Assembly (NCBI RefSeq): GCF_002787055.1 | Contig: NZ_CP024808.1 | Coordinates: 372,001 to 436,000, forward strand | Direction of reading: 5' to 3' | Source: Candidatus Nitrosotenuis aquarius | Lineage (GTDB): Archaea; Thermoproteota; Nitrososphaeria; Nitrososphaerales; Nitrosopumilaceae | Length of the DNA stretch: 64,000 nt | Shown: positions 1 to 9,097 of the stretch, piece after piece | Layout: the number at the start of each line of letters is the position of its first letter | Numbering within the stretch: the stretch's first letter is position 1 | Position numbers and translations under genes: made by a program | Notes under the pieces: generated by a model | The model's database searches: none | What the model was told of the DNA's origin: nothing | Seen by the model: the letters and a program-made list of their open reading frames with translations, nothing else

Positions 1-43
1 CTATGCGGGACTCTAGGCAGAAAATCTACGAAATATCAAAGAC

Positions 44-1642
44 CTAGCTTGCCGAAGCCCGGACAAAGGCCTCAAAGGACTCTTCTGGAAAGCCTGGCCT
101 ACTGTTGAATTCCGGATGGAATTGCACACCAAAATAGAACTTGTGCGATGGAATCTCTAGCATTTCCATTCTCTTTGAATTATCAGATTCTGCTGAAAAT
201 ACTAGGCCTTTTTTCTCAAATTCCTGTAGGTATTTTGTGTTGATTTCGTATCTGTGTCTGTGTCGTCTTGAGACATGAGTTGCATTGTATGTTTTTGCTG
301 CAATTGTGTTTGGTTTTATTGTAATATCATGTGCACCTAGTCGTAGCGTTCCACCAAGATTTGACATTGTCTTTTGCTCTGGCAGCAAGTCCACAACTGG
401 ATGTGTAGTGTTTGGGTCTAGCTCTGTTGAGTTTGCATCGGAATAATTCAGCACATGTCTGCCAAACGCGACTGCAGCTAGCTGAAATCCAAAACAGATT
501 CCTAGGTATGGTATGTTTTTCTCTCGCGCAAAGTTTGCTGTTTTTATTATTCCTTCTACGCCACGTGATCCAAATCCTCCCGGCACTAAGATGCCGTTGT
601 ATTTTGATAGTGCATCGACGTTTCCGTTAATTCCTTCAGAGTCAATCCAGTCTATAGATATGGATTTTCCAATTTTAGCTCCTGCGTGCTTTAGTGCGTG
701 GTTTACGCTCACATAGCTGTCTGCTAATGTGACATATTTTCCAACCATTGCTATTTTGATCTCGCCGTCTTTTTGCTGCATTGACTGGACTATGCTATTC
801 CAGTTGTCCCAGTTTGCAGCCGAGTTTATCATGCCGACCTTGGCAAACTTTGTAAATATTTTATCGACTATACCCTGTTCGTAGAGAATTTGCGGAACTG
901 AAAATATTGATGACACGTCATGACATGAGAACACATCGCTTGCCGTAACGTTGGTGAACATGGAGATTTTCTTTTTTGTTGATTCCAAGAGTGGCTCTGT
1001 GCACCGAACTGCCATAAAGTCTGGCTGGATACCTATTCTTCGCAGCTCTTGGACGGAATGCTGCGTCGGCTTGGTCTTTTGCTCGCCTACTACATCCAGT
1101 GATGGAGCCAGGGTAACATGGACAAACAATACACCTTGCGGCCCTTCCTCTAGTCTCATCTGTCGCAATGCCTCTAGGAATGGCAGTGATTCAATGTCTC
1201 CTACCGTTCCACCACACTCTACGACAAGAAAGTCGAGCTTTTCATCTTCTGCTATTTTGTGGATTCTCTTTTTGATTTCGTCTGTAATGTGTGGAATAAT
1301 CTGGACGCATGCACCTAGGTATTCGCCTCGGCGTTCTGCCTCTATTACTGCGGAATAAATCTGGGCAGTCGTGATGTTGTGGGTTTTTTTGAGGTTTTGG
1401 TTTAGGAATCGCTCATAATTTCCAATGTCCATGTCGCACTCGCCCCCGTCATCTGTGACATATACTTCGCCGTGGGCTACTGGGTTCATTGTTCCTGCAT
1501 CATAGTTCAGGTATGGGTCTATTTTGACGCAAGAAACCCTCTGGTTTGATAATTGTAATAGTTTTGCAATAGAAGATGTGACTACGCCCTTGCCTAGGCC
1601 AGACATGACACCGCCTGTAACAAAAATGAACTTTGTCTGCAC
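44..1642 (-). CDS. pyrG: CTP synthase
   Basis: Makes CTP from UTP, ATP and glutamine in the cytoplasm, the last step of pyrimidine nucleotide synthesis. The 532-aa product has the usual full length and two-domain plan. The N-terminal synthetase domain opens with the nucleotide-binding stretch GGVMSGLGKG (about residues 10-19). The C-terminal class I glutamine amidotransferase domain carries PGGFGSRG, the nucleophile motif GICFGFQ (about residue 380) and a C-terminal HPEF histidine-glutamate pair. The start is GTG. The 43 bases between its stop and the window edge show nothing recognisable. Identification rests on family motifs along the whole length and is secure. Confidence 0.98.
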   Translation of the reverse strand: MQTKFIFVTGGVMSGLGKGVVTSSIAKLLQLSNQRVSCVKIDPYLNYDAGTMNPVAHGEVYVTDDGGECDMDIGNYERFLNQNLKKTHNITTAQIYSAVIEAERRGEYLGACVQIIPHITDEIKKRIHKIAEDEKLDFLVVECGGTVGDIESLPFLEALRQMRLEEGPQGVLFVHVTLAPSLDVVGEQKTKPTQHSVQELRRIGIQPDFMAVRCTEPLLESTKKKISMFTNVTASDVFSCHDVSSIFSVPQILYEQGIVDKIFTKFAKVGMINSAANWDNWNSIVQSMQQKDGEIKIAMVGKYVTLADSYVSVNHALKHAGAKIGKSISIDWIDSEGINGNVDALSKYNGILVPGGFGSRGVEGIIKTANFAREKNIPYLGICFGFQLAAVAFGRHVLNYSDANSTELDPNTTHPVVDLLPEQKTMSNLGGTLRLGAHDITIKPNTIAAKTYNATHVSRRHRHRYEINTKYLQEFEKKGLVFSAESDNSKRMEMLEIPSHKFYFGVQFHPEFNSRPGFPEESFEAFVRASAS

Positions 1643-1707
1643 ATTTGGATAAGGAAAATGATATTTTTATTTCTTTTTTTGCGGATATGCTTTAATCAGC
1701 ACGGTTT

Positions 1708-1986
1708 ATGTCTCAAAGAATGATCGAAGACGTCTGGGTGACAATTCTTGGGAGCGTGGCAGCAGCTCTTGTTACCGGAAGCTTTGTGCCACAAGTGATT
1801 CGTGGCTATAGGACAAAGAGCCTCAACGACGTGTCGTATTGGTTAATGATTACAATATGCGTTGGATTGTCTTTGTGGATTGGATATGGAATAATAAAAC
1901 AAGACTGGGTCATAATCGGCGCAAACATTAGCACTATAGCGCTAAACGTGATGTTGCTTGCCTTGAAGGTAAAATACTCAAAATAG
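1708..1986 (+). CDS. SemiSWEET / PQ-loop small transporter
   Basis: A 92-aa integral membrane protein with three predicted helices (about residues 10-30, 40-62 and 66-88) and the PQ-loop signature SFVPQVIRGYRTKS near residue 25. This matches the single three-helix-bundle SemiSWEET proteins, which dimerise to form a sugar-type transporter. The substrate in an ammonia oxidiser cannot be told from sequence. It is convergent with trpA and the two stop codons abut (1986/1987), leaving no spacer for separate terminators. Confidence 0.85.
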   Translation: MSQRMIEDVWVTILGSVAAALVTGSFVPQVIRGYRTKSLNDVSYWLMITICVGLSLWIGYGIIKQDWVIIGANISTIALNVMLLALKVKYSK

Positions 1987-2790
1987 CTATTTTGTAGCTG
2001 ATTTTAGCTGCCTTGTAAATTTGGCAATGGCGCTCTGGATTCTGGTAGAGGGTGTTTTTTCTATTAGTTTTATCAGAGCAGAACCAACAATTGCAGCATC
2101 CGCCCCATGTTTAATGTATGATTTGATGTCATTGGGGGTTGATATTCCAAATCCAATTCCTACTGGGACCTTGCCCCTTGCAATTTTCTTGGTGGCTTGG
2201 AGTGCAGATATTGTATATGACTGGATTTTGTTTTGAACGCCGGTTGTGCCAAACACTGCCACTAAATACAAAAATCCCGTAGTCTGCCTTACTATTTCTT
2301 GCAGTCTTGACTTGCTGGTGTTTGGTGATACCAGAAATATTGTATCCAAGTTGTGTTTTTTTGCAGCCTTGAGGTATTCTTTAGATTCTTCAACTGTCAT
2401 GTCTGGCGTAATAATCCCATCTAGTCCTGCCTCTTTTGCAAGCTTGAAGAATTTCTCATATCCTTTACTGTATAGAATGTTGGTGTATGTCATCAGTACC
2501 AGTGGAATTTGGCTTTCCTTGCGGATTTGTCTAACTAGGCTCAAAAATTGTGCCATCTTGGTTCCCCTTTCTAGCGATATGGTACTTGCATGCTGGATCA
2601 CTGGACCGTCAGCTAGTGGGTCTGAAAATGGAAATCCTAATTCTATAATATCTGCGCCACCCTCAATTAATCCGCGAACTGCTGACAGCGTGTCTTTGTG
2701 TGATGGGTACCCTACCATGACATAGGTGACCAGTGCCTTTTGTCCGGCTGATTCCAGCTCGGCAAACTTATTTTGAATTCTCGATGTAAT
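1987..2790 (-). CDS. trpA: Tryptophan synthase alpha chain, probable non-AUG start
   Basis: Cleaves indole-3-glycerol phosphate to indole and glyceraldehyde 3-phosphate and passes indole to TrpB. The family core [15 protein letters not shown], with the catalytic Glu and Asp, is present. The first ATG in frame (2718) gives 243 aa and cuts off the N-terminal helix and the first strand. The reading frame continues upstream for 24 more codons encoding [19 protein letters not shown], a typical TrpA N-terminus, without ATG, GTG or TTG before the TAG at 2803-2805. The ATT at 2788-2790 is the best start: it gives 267 aa, the normal family length, and has GAGGTG seven bases upstream. It would overlap the trpB end by 23 nt. 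The conservative alternative is 1987-2718. Function is certain; the start is inferred. Confidence 0.93.
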   Translation of the reverse strand: MTSRIQNKFAELESAGQKALVTYVMVGYPSHKDTLSAVRGLIEGGADIIELGFPFSDPLADGPVIQHASTISLERGTKMAQFLSLVRQIRKESQIPLVLMTYTNILYSKGYEKFFKLAKEAGLDGIITPDMTVEESKEYLKAAKKHNLDTIFLVSPNTSKSRLQEIVRQTTGFLYLVAVFGTTGVQNKIQSYTISALQATKKIARGKVPVGIGFGISTPNDIKSYIKHGADAAIVGSALIKLIEKTPSTRIQSAIAKFTRQLKSATK

Positions 2791-3958
2791 CTTGTACCAC
2801 CTCTACGTCCTTGTCTCCTCTGCCAGATAGTGTAACTACAATGCTGTCTGACTTTGATCTTTTCTTTGCAAGCTTGATTGCCTCTGCCACCGCATGCGAT
2901 GATTCCAGTGCCGGAATAATTCCCTCTGTTCTAGTTAGTATCAAAAATGCATCAATTACTTCCTTGTCTGTTGCAGAAACATATTGTATTCTTTTTTGGT
3001 CCTTGAAATAGGAATGCTCTGGGCCTACACCTGGATAGTCTAGTCCCGCGGAAATACTATGAGTTTCTTGGATTTGGCCTTCTGAATCTTGCAACAAATA
3101 TGTCATCATGCCGTGCAATACGCCTTTGGTTCCAGCAGACAGTGTTGCGGAATGGTGTCCTGACTTTAGGCCCTCCCCTGCAGCTTCAACACCAATTATT
3201 TCGGTGTCCGTGTCTACTAGTGGATAGAATGTTCCAATTGCGTTTGATCCTCCGCCGACACATGCAATTACGGTATCTGGAGTTTTTTTGCCAAAGGCCT
3301 TGATTTGCTGCTTTATCTCCTCGCCGATTACTGCTTGGAAATCACGCACCATTACTGGATATGGGTGTGGTCCAACTGCTGAGCCTAGCAAATAATAGGT
3401 ATCCTTGACGTTTGTAATCCAGTCGCGAATTGCCTCGTTTATTGCGTCTTTTAGTGTCTGCGAGCCTGCCTTGACTGCATGGACTTCGCATCCCAGCATG
3501 TTCATTCGAAATACGTTTAGCTTTTGTCGGATTGTGTCCTTGTAGCCCATGTATACTTCGGCTTTGAGGCCTAAGGCCGCACATGCCATTGCAGTAGCTA
3601 CTCCATGCTGGCCTGCACCAGTCTCTGCGATTATTCTTGTCTTTTTCATTCTCTTTGCAAGTAACGCTTGACCCAGAGTGTTGTTGATCTTGTGGGCCCC
3701 GCCGTGTAACAGATCTTCTCTTTTTAGGTAGATTTTAGCACCGCCGATTTTTTCTGATAGATTCCTTGCATAGTATAATGGGGTTGGGCGTCCTGCGTAT
3801 TCTGTTAGGTAATAGTTTAGCTCTTTTTTGAAGTCTGGGTCGTTTTTGTATTTGAGATAGCTTTGTTCTAGCTCTTCGATTGCTGGAACTAGGGTTTCTG
3901 GGATGTATTTTCCACCAAACTCGCCAAATCGACCGTCCTTAGGGAACTTAATTTTCAT
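2768..3958 (-). CDS. trpB: Tryptophan synthase beta chain (TrpB1 type)
   Basis: PLP enzyme that condenses indole with serine to give tryptophan, working as an alpha2-beta2 complex with TrpA. At 396 aa it has the length of the TrpB1 class. Diagnostic features are the N-terminal [15 protein letters not shown], the PLP-lysine motif GGAHKINNT (about residue 87), the GGGSNAIG phosphate-binding loop and a C-terminal SGRGDKD. The start ATG overlaps the trpC TGA stop as ATGA, so translation is probably coupled. It is the fifth gene of the trp operon. Confidence 0.98.
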   Translation of the reverse strand: MKIKFPKDGRFGEFGGKYIPETLVPAIEELEQSYLKYKNDPDFKKELNYYLTEYAGRPTPLYYARNLSEKIGGAKIYLKREDLLHGGAHKINNTLGQALLAKRMKKTRIIAETGAGQHGVATAMACAALGLKAEVYMGYKDTIRQKLNVFRMNMLGCEVHAVKAGSQTLKDAINEAIRDWITNVKDTYYLLGSAVGPHPYPVMVRDFQAVIGEEIKQQIKAFGKKTPDTVIACVGGGSNAIGTFYPLVDTDTEIIGVEAAGEGLKSGHHSATLSAGTKGVLHGMMTYLLQDSEGQIQETHSISAGLDYPGVGPEHSYFKDQKRIQYVSATDKEVIDAFLILTRTEGIIPALESSHAVAEAIKLAKKRSKSDSIVVTLSGRGDKDVEVVQDYIENSK

Positions 3959-4725
3959 ATCGCGTTGACCAAACTCCTTACGTTCTCTTTAATATCTTCT
4001 GACTTCATGATGCTAGAGCCAATCAAGAATGCCCCTGCGCCGCATTTTTTTAGGAATTGTATGTCTTGGGGGGTTTCAATTCCGCTCTCTGAGACTATGA
4101 TTCTATGATTATCGAATCCTTCCAGTAGTTTTTTTGTCGTATTGATGTCGATTTGTAGGGTGTCCAGGTTTCGATTGTTTATTCCGACCAGGTCTGCTTT
4201 TGTATTTAGCGAATTGACAAACTCTGATTTTGTGTGGGCCTCAACTAGCACCTTGAGTCCGTTTTTGTGCCCATAATCAATGTACTCGTCAATGTCTTTG
4301 AGTAATCCAATATCAAATAATGACTGGATTAGTAGCATGTAATCTGCGCCTATTTTTCTTGCCGCATCGATTTGCACCTTGTCCACTACGATATCTTTCA
4401 TCAGCATTGGGATTTTTACTTGCTTTCGAATTTGCATGAAATATTGCGGCGAGCCCTCAAAAAGATACGGCTGTGTGAGAACAGACAGTGCCTTGGCACC
4501 ACCCTCCACCATGGCCTGGGCAATCTGAACAGGATCTGATATTTTGCGTATTTTACCAAGCGACGGGGATGAGAACTTTACTTCGGTGATTAGTGATGCA
4601 TGCTTGTTTTCTTGGATAGATTGTATTAGATCTATTTCGGATTTTGGGATTTTTTCTGTTATCTCATATGTGCCGTCTGATATTGCCTTGTGGGAGTTGT
4701 CAAATAATTTCTGCAGCGTATTCAT
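3955..4725 (-). CDS. trpC: Indole-3-glycerol-phosphate synthase
   Basis: Closes the indole ring, converting CdRP to indole-3-glycerol phosphate. The 256-aa TIM-barrel protein shows [10 protein letters not shown] (catalytic Lys), MLMKDIVVD (catalytic Lys), [18 protein letters not shown] and VSESGI in the expected order. It is a single-function TrpC with no fused TrpF domain. Its ATG overlaps the trpD stop by one base (TAATG). Its substrate is made by TrpF, which has no gene in this operon. Confidence 0.97.
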   Translation of the reverse strand: MNTLQKLFDNSHKAISDGTYEITEKIPKSEIDLIQSIQENKHASLITEVKFSSPSLGKIRKISDPVQIAQAMVEGGAKALSVLTQPYLFEGSPQYFMQIRKQVKIPMLMKDIVVDKVQIDAARKIGADYMLLIQSLFDIGLLKDIDEYIDYGHKNGLKVLVEAHTKSEFVNSLNTKADLVGINNRNLDTLQIDINTTKKLLEGFDNHRIIVSESGIETPQDIQFLKKCGAGAFLIGSSIMKSEDIKENVRSLVNAI

Positions 4726-5765
4726 TATGTAATCTCCTTTAGCTTGGAATAATCACCACAATCTTTGACAAAATTCTCAAAATGCGAAAATGCCTGGCCT
4801 GACTTGATTGATTCTAGTGACATTTCCAGGCCTTCCTCTAGGTCTTTGGCTACGTTTCCGACAACTAGGCCTGCAGCTGAATTTAGTGCGGTGATCTCTA
4901 TTTTGGCCTGGCTTGCCGTACCATCAAGTACTGTGACAAATGATTCGATTGCTTCCTGTTTTGTTGATATCTGCAAGTCCTTGATTGTTGCCTGATGCAG
5001 TCCGAACTTTAATGGGTCGATTGTCATTTTTCCTACGTTTCCGTCCCGCAGAAAGCAGATCTTGTTCTTTGATGTTGTGGATAGTTCGTCTAGGCCATCC
5101 TGAGAGTGAACAGTCATGATGTTTTGCGCGCCTCTTCTTTGCAAAATACTGACTATTCTTTCCAGGTAATCCTCGGAAAAGACACCTATTAGCTGGTGTT
5201 TTACGCGTGCCGGATTGCACAATGGTCCTAAAACATTGAATGCGGTTCTGGACTGGAGCAATTTTCTAGCAGCTGCGACATTTTTCATTGCAGGATGGAA
5301 TCGTTGTGCAAACAAAAATCCAATTCTGTGTTTTTCTATTATTGATGTTGCTTTGATTGGGTCTGCGTTTAGGTCATAGCCAAAATACTCGAAAATATCT
5401 GCACTGCCAGAAATCCCTGACGATGAACGGTTGCCGTGCTTTGCTACTATTCCCTTGCAGGATGCAATGACAAATGCCGCAGTGGTGGAGACATTGAATG
5501 TCTGTAGTTTGTCGCCTCCAGTTCCGCAGACATCAATTATTGTGCCCTTGCATTTTGGCGATATGTGTACTCCATGCTCTTCCATTTTACCAAGCATTGT
5601 TAGCAATTCGTCGTCCGTTTCGCCCTTGTTTGCCAAGTGTTGCAGAAAAACTGCCTTTACTTGGTCTGGCGTTCCCTCTGTTAGCAGTAATTCCATTGCC
5701 TTGCTCATCTCGTCATGCTTGAGATTTGCGCCGACTTCGAGCCTTGCGATATAGTCTTCTAGCAT
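4725..5765 (-). CDS. trpD: Anthranilate phosphoribosyltransferase
   Basis: Transfers phosphoribose from PRPP to anthranilate, the second step of the tryptophan branch. The 346-aa protein has the PRPP-binding GTGGD at residues 81-85, NVSTTAAFV, the KHGNRSSSG loop near residue 109, and the downstream NVLGPLCNPA and HSQDGLDE motifs of the family. It overlaps trpG by 7 nt and trpC by 1 nt, so it sits in a continuous coupled transcript. Confidence 0.98.
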   Translation of the reverse strand: MLEDYIARLEVGANLKHDEMSKAMELLLTEGTPDQVKAVFLQHLANKGETDDELLTMLGKMEEHGVHISPKCKGTIIDVCGTGGDKLQTFNVSTTAAFVIASCKGIVAKHGNRSSSGISGSADIFEYFGYDLNADPIKATSIIEKHRIGFLFAQRFHPAMKNVAAARKLLQSRTAFNVLGPLCNPARVKHQLIGVFSEDYLERIVSILQRRGAQNIMTVHSQDGLDELSTTSKNKICFLRDGNVGKMTIDPLKFGLHQATIKDLQISTKQEAIESFVTVLDGTASQAKIEITALNSAAGLVVGNVAKDLEEGLEMSLESIKSGQAFSHFENFVKDCGDYSKLKEIT

Positions 5766-6349
5766 TTTTTCACCTTGTTGATAAAATTCTGCAGGATCTT
5801 TTTTCCTTCTGTGGTCAGTATGGATTCTGGGTGGAACTGTACTCCTTCGATTAGATAGTCCTTGTGCGATACCCCCATTACTTCGCCGTCGTCTTCAGCT
5901 ATTGCGGTTATTTTTAGAACATCTGGTATGATGGTTTTATCGCCTACCAGAGAATGATATCTTGTTGCGCGAAACGGGTTTTGCACGCCAGAAAATAATG
6001 AATCGGAATAATGCTTGATCTGGCTTGTTTTGCCGTGCCTTGCGCAGCCCGCATTGACTACTTTGCCGCCAAATTCCTGTATGATTCCCTGGTGTCCAAG
6101 GCAAATTCCAAGAATCGGTGTCTTTGGTCCAAGCTCGCGAATCACATTGGAGCAGATTCCGAAATATCGCTTGTCTTCTGGCGTTCCGGGACCAGGCGAT
6201 ATGATTATCGCGTCATAGTTTTTCTTTTGTATTTCATCCAGTGTTATCTTGTCGTTGCGTATGACATCGGATTCTACTCCAAGCTCGCCTAATAATTGTG
6301 CAATATTGTATGTGAATGAATCGTAATTGTCGATAATTAGAAATTTCAT
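5759..6349 (-). CDS. trpG: Anthranilate synthase component II (glutamine amidotransferase)
   Basis: Releases ammonia from glutamine for anthranilate formation by TrpE. The 196-aa class I amidotransferase shows ISPGPGTPED, the nucleophile GICLGHQ (Cys83), RYHSL and the QFHPES His-Glu pair near residue 172. It is a stand-alone subunit, not fused to TrpE or TrpD. The ATG overlaps the trpE TGA stop as ATGA. The same type of subunit can also serve 4-amino-4-deoxychorismate synthase, but the operon position points to tryptophan. Confidence 0.96.
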   Translation of the reverse strand: MKFLIIDNYDSFTYNIAQLLGELGVESDVIRNDKITLDEIQKKNYDAIIISPGPGTPEDKRYFGICSNVIRELGPKTPILGICLGHQGIIQEFGGKVVNAGCARHGKTSQIKHYSDSLFSGVQNPFRATRYHSLVGDKTIIPDVLKITAIAEDDGEVMGVSHKDYLIEGVQFHPESILTTEGKKILQNFINKVKKC

Positions 6350-7695
6350 TTTGTGGACTCCTTTAGCGCTGCGATCATTGCACCTGCCTTGTGTTCTGTT
6401 TCCTTGAATTCTCCTTCGGGTGTCGAATCTATTACAATTCCCGCACCGGACTGGATGAAGCCTTTAGTGCCATCAAAGAAGATACTTCTAATTGCTATTG
6501 CAAAATCGCAACAACCATTGTTGGAAAAATACCCAACAGCCCCTGCGTATTGCTCTCTGATATCTGGTTCTAGCTCGTTGATTATCTCCATTGCCCGAAC
6601 CTTTGGCGCACCGGATACCGTTCCTGCAGGAAATACGGCCTCAAATGCAGAAAACATGTCATGCTTGTCATCTAGTGTCCCTACAACGTGGGTCACAATG
6701 TGCTGCACATGCGAGAATCGCTTTATCTGCATTAGTTCTGGTACTCGGACAGAGCCATATTTGCAGACTCGTCCCACATCGTTTCGCCCAAGGTCAACTA
6801 ACATTGTGTGCTCGGCGATTTCTTTTTGGTCAGATAGCAATTCCTGCTCTAGCTGTTTGTTTTTTGCCTCATCGTCTGTGATTTTGCGCGTGCCTGCAAT
6901 TGGAAATGTCTCTACTTCCTTACCTGTTACTCGGACCAGCATTTCTGGGCTGCAACCAATGTATGTTTTTTGTGCAAATTTCATGTGATAGAGATATGGT
7001 GATGGATTTAGCGTACGCAGTTCCTTGTATACGCGCAGAAAATCCCCCGATGCTGAAAAATTAAATTTTCTGGATAATACCACCTGGAAGATGTCGCCAG
7101 AGTACAGGTATTGCTTTGCCTTGTTTACTATACTTGCAAACTGGGATTCGTCCATGTTTGTTGTGATATCAGATAGAGTGATGTTGCCGAATTTTCTTTC
7201 AGCCTGTTTTATCTGGTTTATTCTGTTTTCATCATAATAGAAGTATAGTGATTGGTTTGTCTTGTTGTCGTATAATATTCCGTCCTGGTAGATTCCAAAT
7301 TCCATTATTGGTTTTGAATTGTCCTTGATTGGAATGTTTTCGTACAGTTTTATTGCGTCATAGTTTATGATTCCAACTGCGCCGCCCAAATATCGGTGTG
7401 ACTGGTCTTGGGTTGGTGTAATGAATTGTTTTAGCTCGGCTACTGGGTCTTTGGTTGGAATTGTTTTTGTGGTGCCGTCCTTGTATGATATTACGATTTT
7501 GTCTGGATATCCCTGGATGATTATTTTTGGATCAAAGCCGATGATTGATGATTCTGCCAGCTCTTCAGGTCCAGTTAGTGATTCAAAGAGAAATGTGTGG
7601 GTGTAATGTTGTTCTAAATTGGAATAGATTTCAAATTGCGTTCCAGGCAGGCCTAGGGGTATTACAGTACAAGTATGGTTACCAAAGGTGGCCAC
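6346..7695 (-). CDS. trpE: Anthranilate synthase component I, start reassigned
   Basis: Converts chorismate plus ammonia to anthranilate with TrpG; first gene of trpEGDCBA. The chorismate-binding domain is complete, with SRKFNF, LVDLGRNDVGRV, FPAGTVSGAPK, GAVGYF and QSGAGIV. FESLTG near the N-terminus resembles the LLES region that binds feedback tryptophan. The frame is open up to a TTG at 7767 (473 aa), but a strong TATA box lies inside that stretch at 7721-7730. It stands 26-31 nt before the in-frame GTG at 7695, as expected for a leaderless transcript. The 449-aa form also fits the family better, because residues before it have no counterpart in the TrpE fold. The start is inferred; the function is sure. 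Confidence 0.94.
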   Translation of the reverse strand: MATFGNHTCTVIPLGLPGTQFEIYSNLEQHYTHTFLFESLTGPEELAESSIIGFDPKIIIQGYPDKIVISYKDGTTKTIPTKDPVAELKQFITPTQDQSHRYLGGAVGIINYDAIKLYENIPIKDNSKPIMEFGIYQDGILYDNKTNQSLYFYYDENRINQIKQAERKFGNITLSDITTNMDESQFASIVNKAKQYLYSGDIFQVVLSRKFNFSASGDFLRVYKELRTLNPSPYLYHMKFAQKTYIGCSPEMLVRVTGKEVETFPIAGTRKITDDEAKNKQLEQELLSDQKEIAEHTMLVDLGRNDVGRVCKYGSVRVPELMQIKRFSHVQHIVTHVVGTLDDKHDMFSAFEAVFPAGTVSGAPKVRAMEIINELEPDIREQYAGAVGYFSNNGCCDFAIAIRSIFFDGTKGFIQSGAGIVIDSTPEGEFKETEHKAGAMIAALKESTK

Positions 7696-7720
7696 CCATG
7701 GAGTAGCTTGTTGATTTGGG

Positions 7721-7730
7721 ATATTTAATG
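7721..7730 (-). promoter_or_regulatory. TATA box of the trpEGDCBA operon
   Basis: On the minus strand this reads CATTAAATAT. It is the clearest TATA element upstream of trpE and its spacing to GTG 7695 matches the usual archaeal distance to a transcription start at the initiation codon. The region before TTG 7767 holds only a weak candidate placed too close to that codon. No attenuator or leader peptide is seen. Confidence 0.6.
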
Positions 7731-7833
7731 AGTTGTATTGTTGTTGGATTTTTAGTAATTTTTGCAAAAATTTGCGCCAATTTACGCACGATCAGGCTCA
7801 AATGTTGTAAGAATTACGGTATGGTACGGTACC

Positions 7834-7840
7834 TTTATAT
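7834..7840 (+). promoter_or_regulatory. TATA box for the 7863 gene cluster
   Basis: TTTATAT ends 22 bases before the ATG at 7863, which fits a leaderless transcript. Just upstream is the short repeat GGTATGGTACGGTACC (7818-7833), containing overlapping GGTA units; it could be a regulator site or chance. Confidence 0.55.
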
Positions 7841-7862
7841 GCGATCTTGATCTATTATAATT

Positions 7863-8063
7863 ATGAGTCAGATGCTTGCAAAGCCAAAATCACACATATT
7901 GTATTCGGAGATGTATTTTGGCAAGCCGCAAATTCCACTGAAAAGTTCGGCAACCGAAGTAATGTGTACATTGTGCAAGTCGGAGCTGATGGAAGGAATT
8001 GGAATTACTGCAAAAAAGATTGGTGACAGAACGGTCTTTGTTTGCAGTATACATGGATTCTAG
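7863..8063 (+). CDS. Small zinc-finger-like protein, unknown function
   Basis: A 66-aa protein with no recognised family. Its C-terminal half has CTLC near residue 36 and CSIHGF at the very end, a CxxC...CxxH arrangement likely to bind one zinc ion. It begins a plus-strand run of small genes (7863, 8102, 8452) divergent from the trp operon, and has a well placed TATA box 22-28 nt before the ATG. Confidence 0.7.
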   Translation: MSQMLAKPKSHILYSEMYFGKPQIPLKSSATEVMCTLCKSELMEGIGITAKKIGDRTVFVCSIHGF

Positions 8064-8101
8064 TTGTAAAACTGATAAAGCAGCACCAAAGATACCAATC
8101 C

Positions 8102-8452
8102 ATGACTGATTTTATCTACGAGCCGTACAAGAAAATCCACGTCCATGATTTGATAAAAATGAGTCTGGATGATCTAGTAAGCATGATTTCTACACTGGAA
8201 TCTGCAAATGCGTATTGGGCAGAAGGCGTTTTGTTTGTGAGCTTTTCGATTTCGGAATCAGATGAGCTGGGAAAAAAAGAGATTGAAGGTGAGACCTATT
8301 TGGATAGGGTGGTGTTTTGCAAGTATGACAGGTACACCAAAACAGCAAAATCAAGTACTAATGTGGAAATTAATGTGATTAATGTCCAGACCAGTCATCT
8401 GTATCGTGATTTGGTGTCCTGGCTCAAAAAACAATCGGTGTGGAATGAATAA
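8102..8452 (+). CDS. Conserved hypothetical protein, 116 aa
   Basis: I do not recognise this family. The frame opens at 8042, inside the preceding gene, but the ATG at 8102 gives a more sensible N-terminus (MTDFIYEPYKKIHV). The product is soluble, with no signal peptide or membrane segment. Its stop (TAA at 8450-8452) overlaps the next start as TAATG, so the 8452 gene is probably translated by coupling. Confidence 0.65.
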   Translation: MTDFIYEPYKKIHVHDLIKMSLDDLVSMISTLESANAYWAEGVLFVSFSISESDELGKKEIEGETYLDRVVFCKYDRYTKTAKSSTNVEINVINVQTSHLYRDLVSWLKKQSVWNE

Positions 8453-8655
8453 TGGATGAGAAATCAAACTATGTTGCCACTGACGGTAAAATTGCAAAAT
8501 CTGAGATTCCGATGGGGGATCTTATTGCATATTTTAGGGTAAAGTGTAGAAATTGTGGCCACCACAGAATAATGCATGATGGTATAGGTAAATGCGAAGG
8601 CGTAATGAACAAGCCGTGCAACTCTGGCTGCGATAATTTCAGCCCGGAAATCTGA
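8452..8655 (+). CDS. Small zinc-ribbon protein
   Basis: A 67-aa protein with CRNCGHHRIMH near the middle followed by KCEG and PCNSGCDNF, giving at least five cysteines and three histidines in a compact metal-binding pattern. Such small thaumarchaeal zinc proteins are common and mostly unstudied. It overlaps the upstream stop codon by one base and ends 36 bases before the ABM-domain gene. Confidence 0.7.
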   Translation: MDEKSNYVATDGKIAKSEIPMGDLIAYFRVKCRNCGHHRIMHDGIGKCEGVMNKPCNSGCDNFSPEI

Positions 8656-8691
8656 GAAATACTCTTAACTTGATTATATCTTGGTAAAATA

Positions 8692-8976
8692 ATGTATGTT
8701 GCAATAATAGACATGCCTCTAAAGGAGGAAAAAGAAGAGGAATTTGCGGCTTGGATTGCAGAAACCAACAAGATTCTTACCAAAAACCCTGGATTTGTAG
8801 GCAGAAGGCTGGGCAAGTCAAGTGACGGAAAGTACATTATGATTGCAGAGTTTGAAAATGAAGAGGCGCACCACAAGATACACCAGACACCAGAACATCA
8901 TCAGATATCGATGCAGTTGATGGGGTTTCTAAAGCAAGGGCCGTCTAGAAAGTTTTATGATATAATTTCACAATAG
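8692..8976 (+). CDS. ABM-type (antibiotic biosynthesis monooxygenase-like) protein
   Basis: A 94-aa dimeric alpha-beta barrel candidate. The pattern EEEFAAWIAETNKILTKNPGFVGRRL followed by a second half with YIMIAEFENEEAHHKIHQTPEHHQI is typical of the ABM superfamily. Members range from haem-degrading monooxygenases to proteins without known activity; nothing here fixes a substrate. It has its own upstream AT-rich promoter region. Confidence 0.7.
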   Translation: MYVAIIDMPLKEEKEEEFAAWIAETNKILTKNPGFVGRRLGKSSDGKYIMIAEFENEEAHHKIHQTPEHHQISMQLMGFLKQGPSRKFYDIISQ

Positions 8977-9097
8977 ATATTTTTCAAATAATACTGCGAA
9001 CCATTTTTTAGACGAATCTAATTATCTTTGAGGGAAACTGAATGGCCGTAACCTTTGAGAAATTTTACGTTGTAATGATTTTTGTGGTTTTTGAGGG

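Noticed and set aside
6353-6988. 211-aa open frame opposite trpE
   Set aside because: It is antisense to a well-defined gene, has no recognisable motif and arises from codon bias of trpE.
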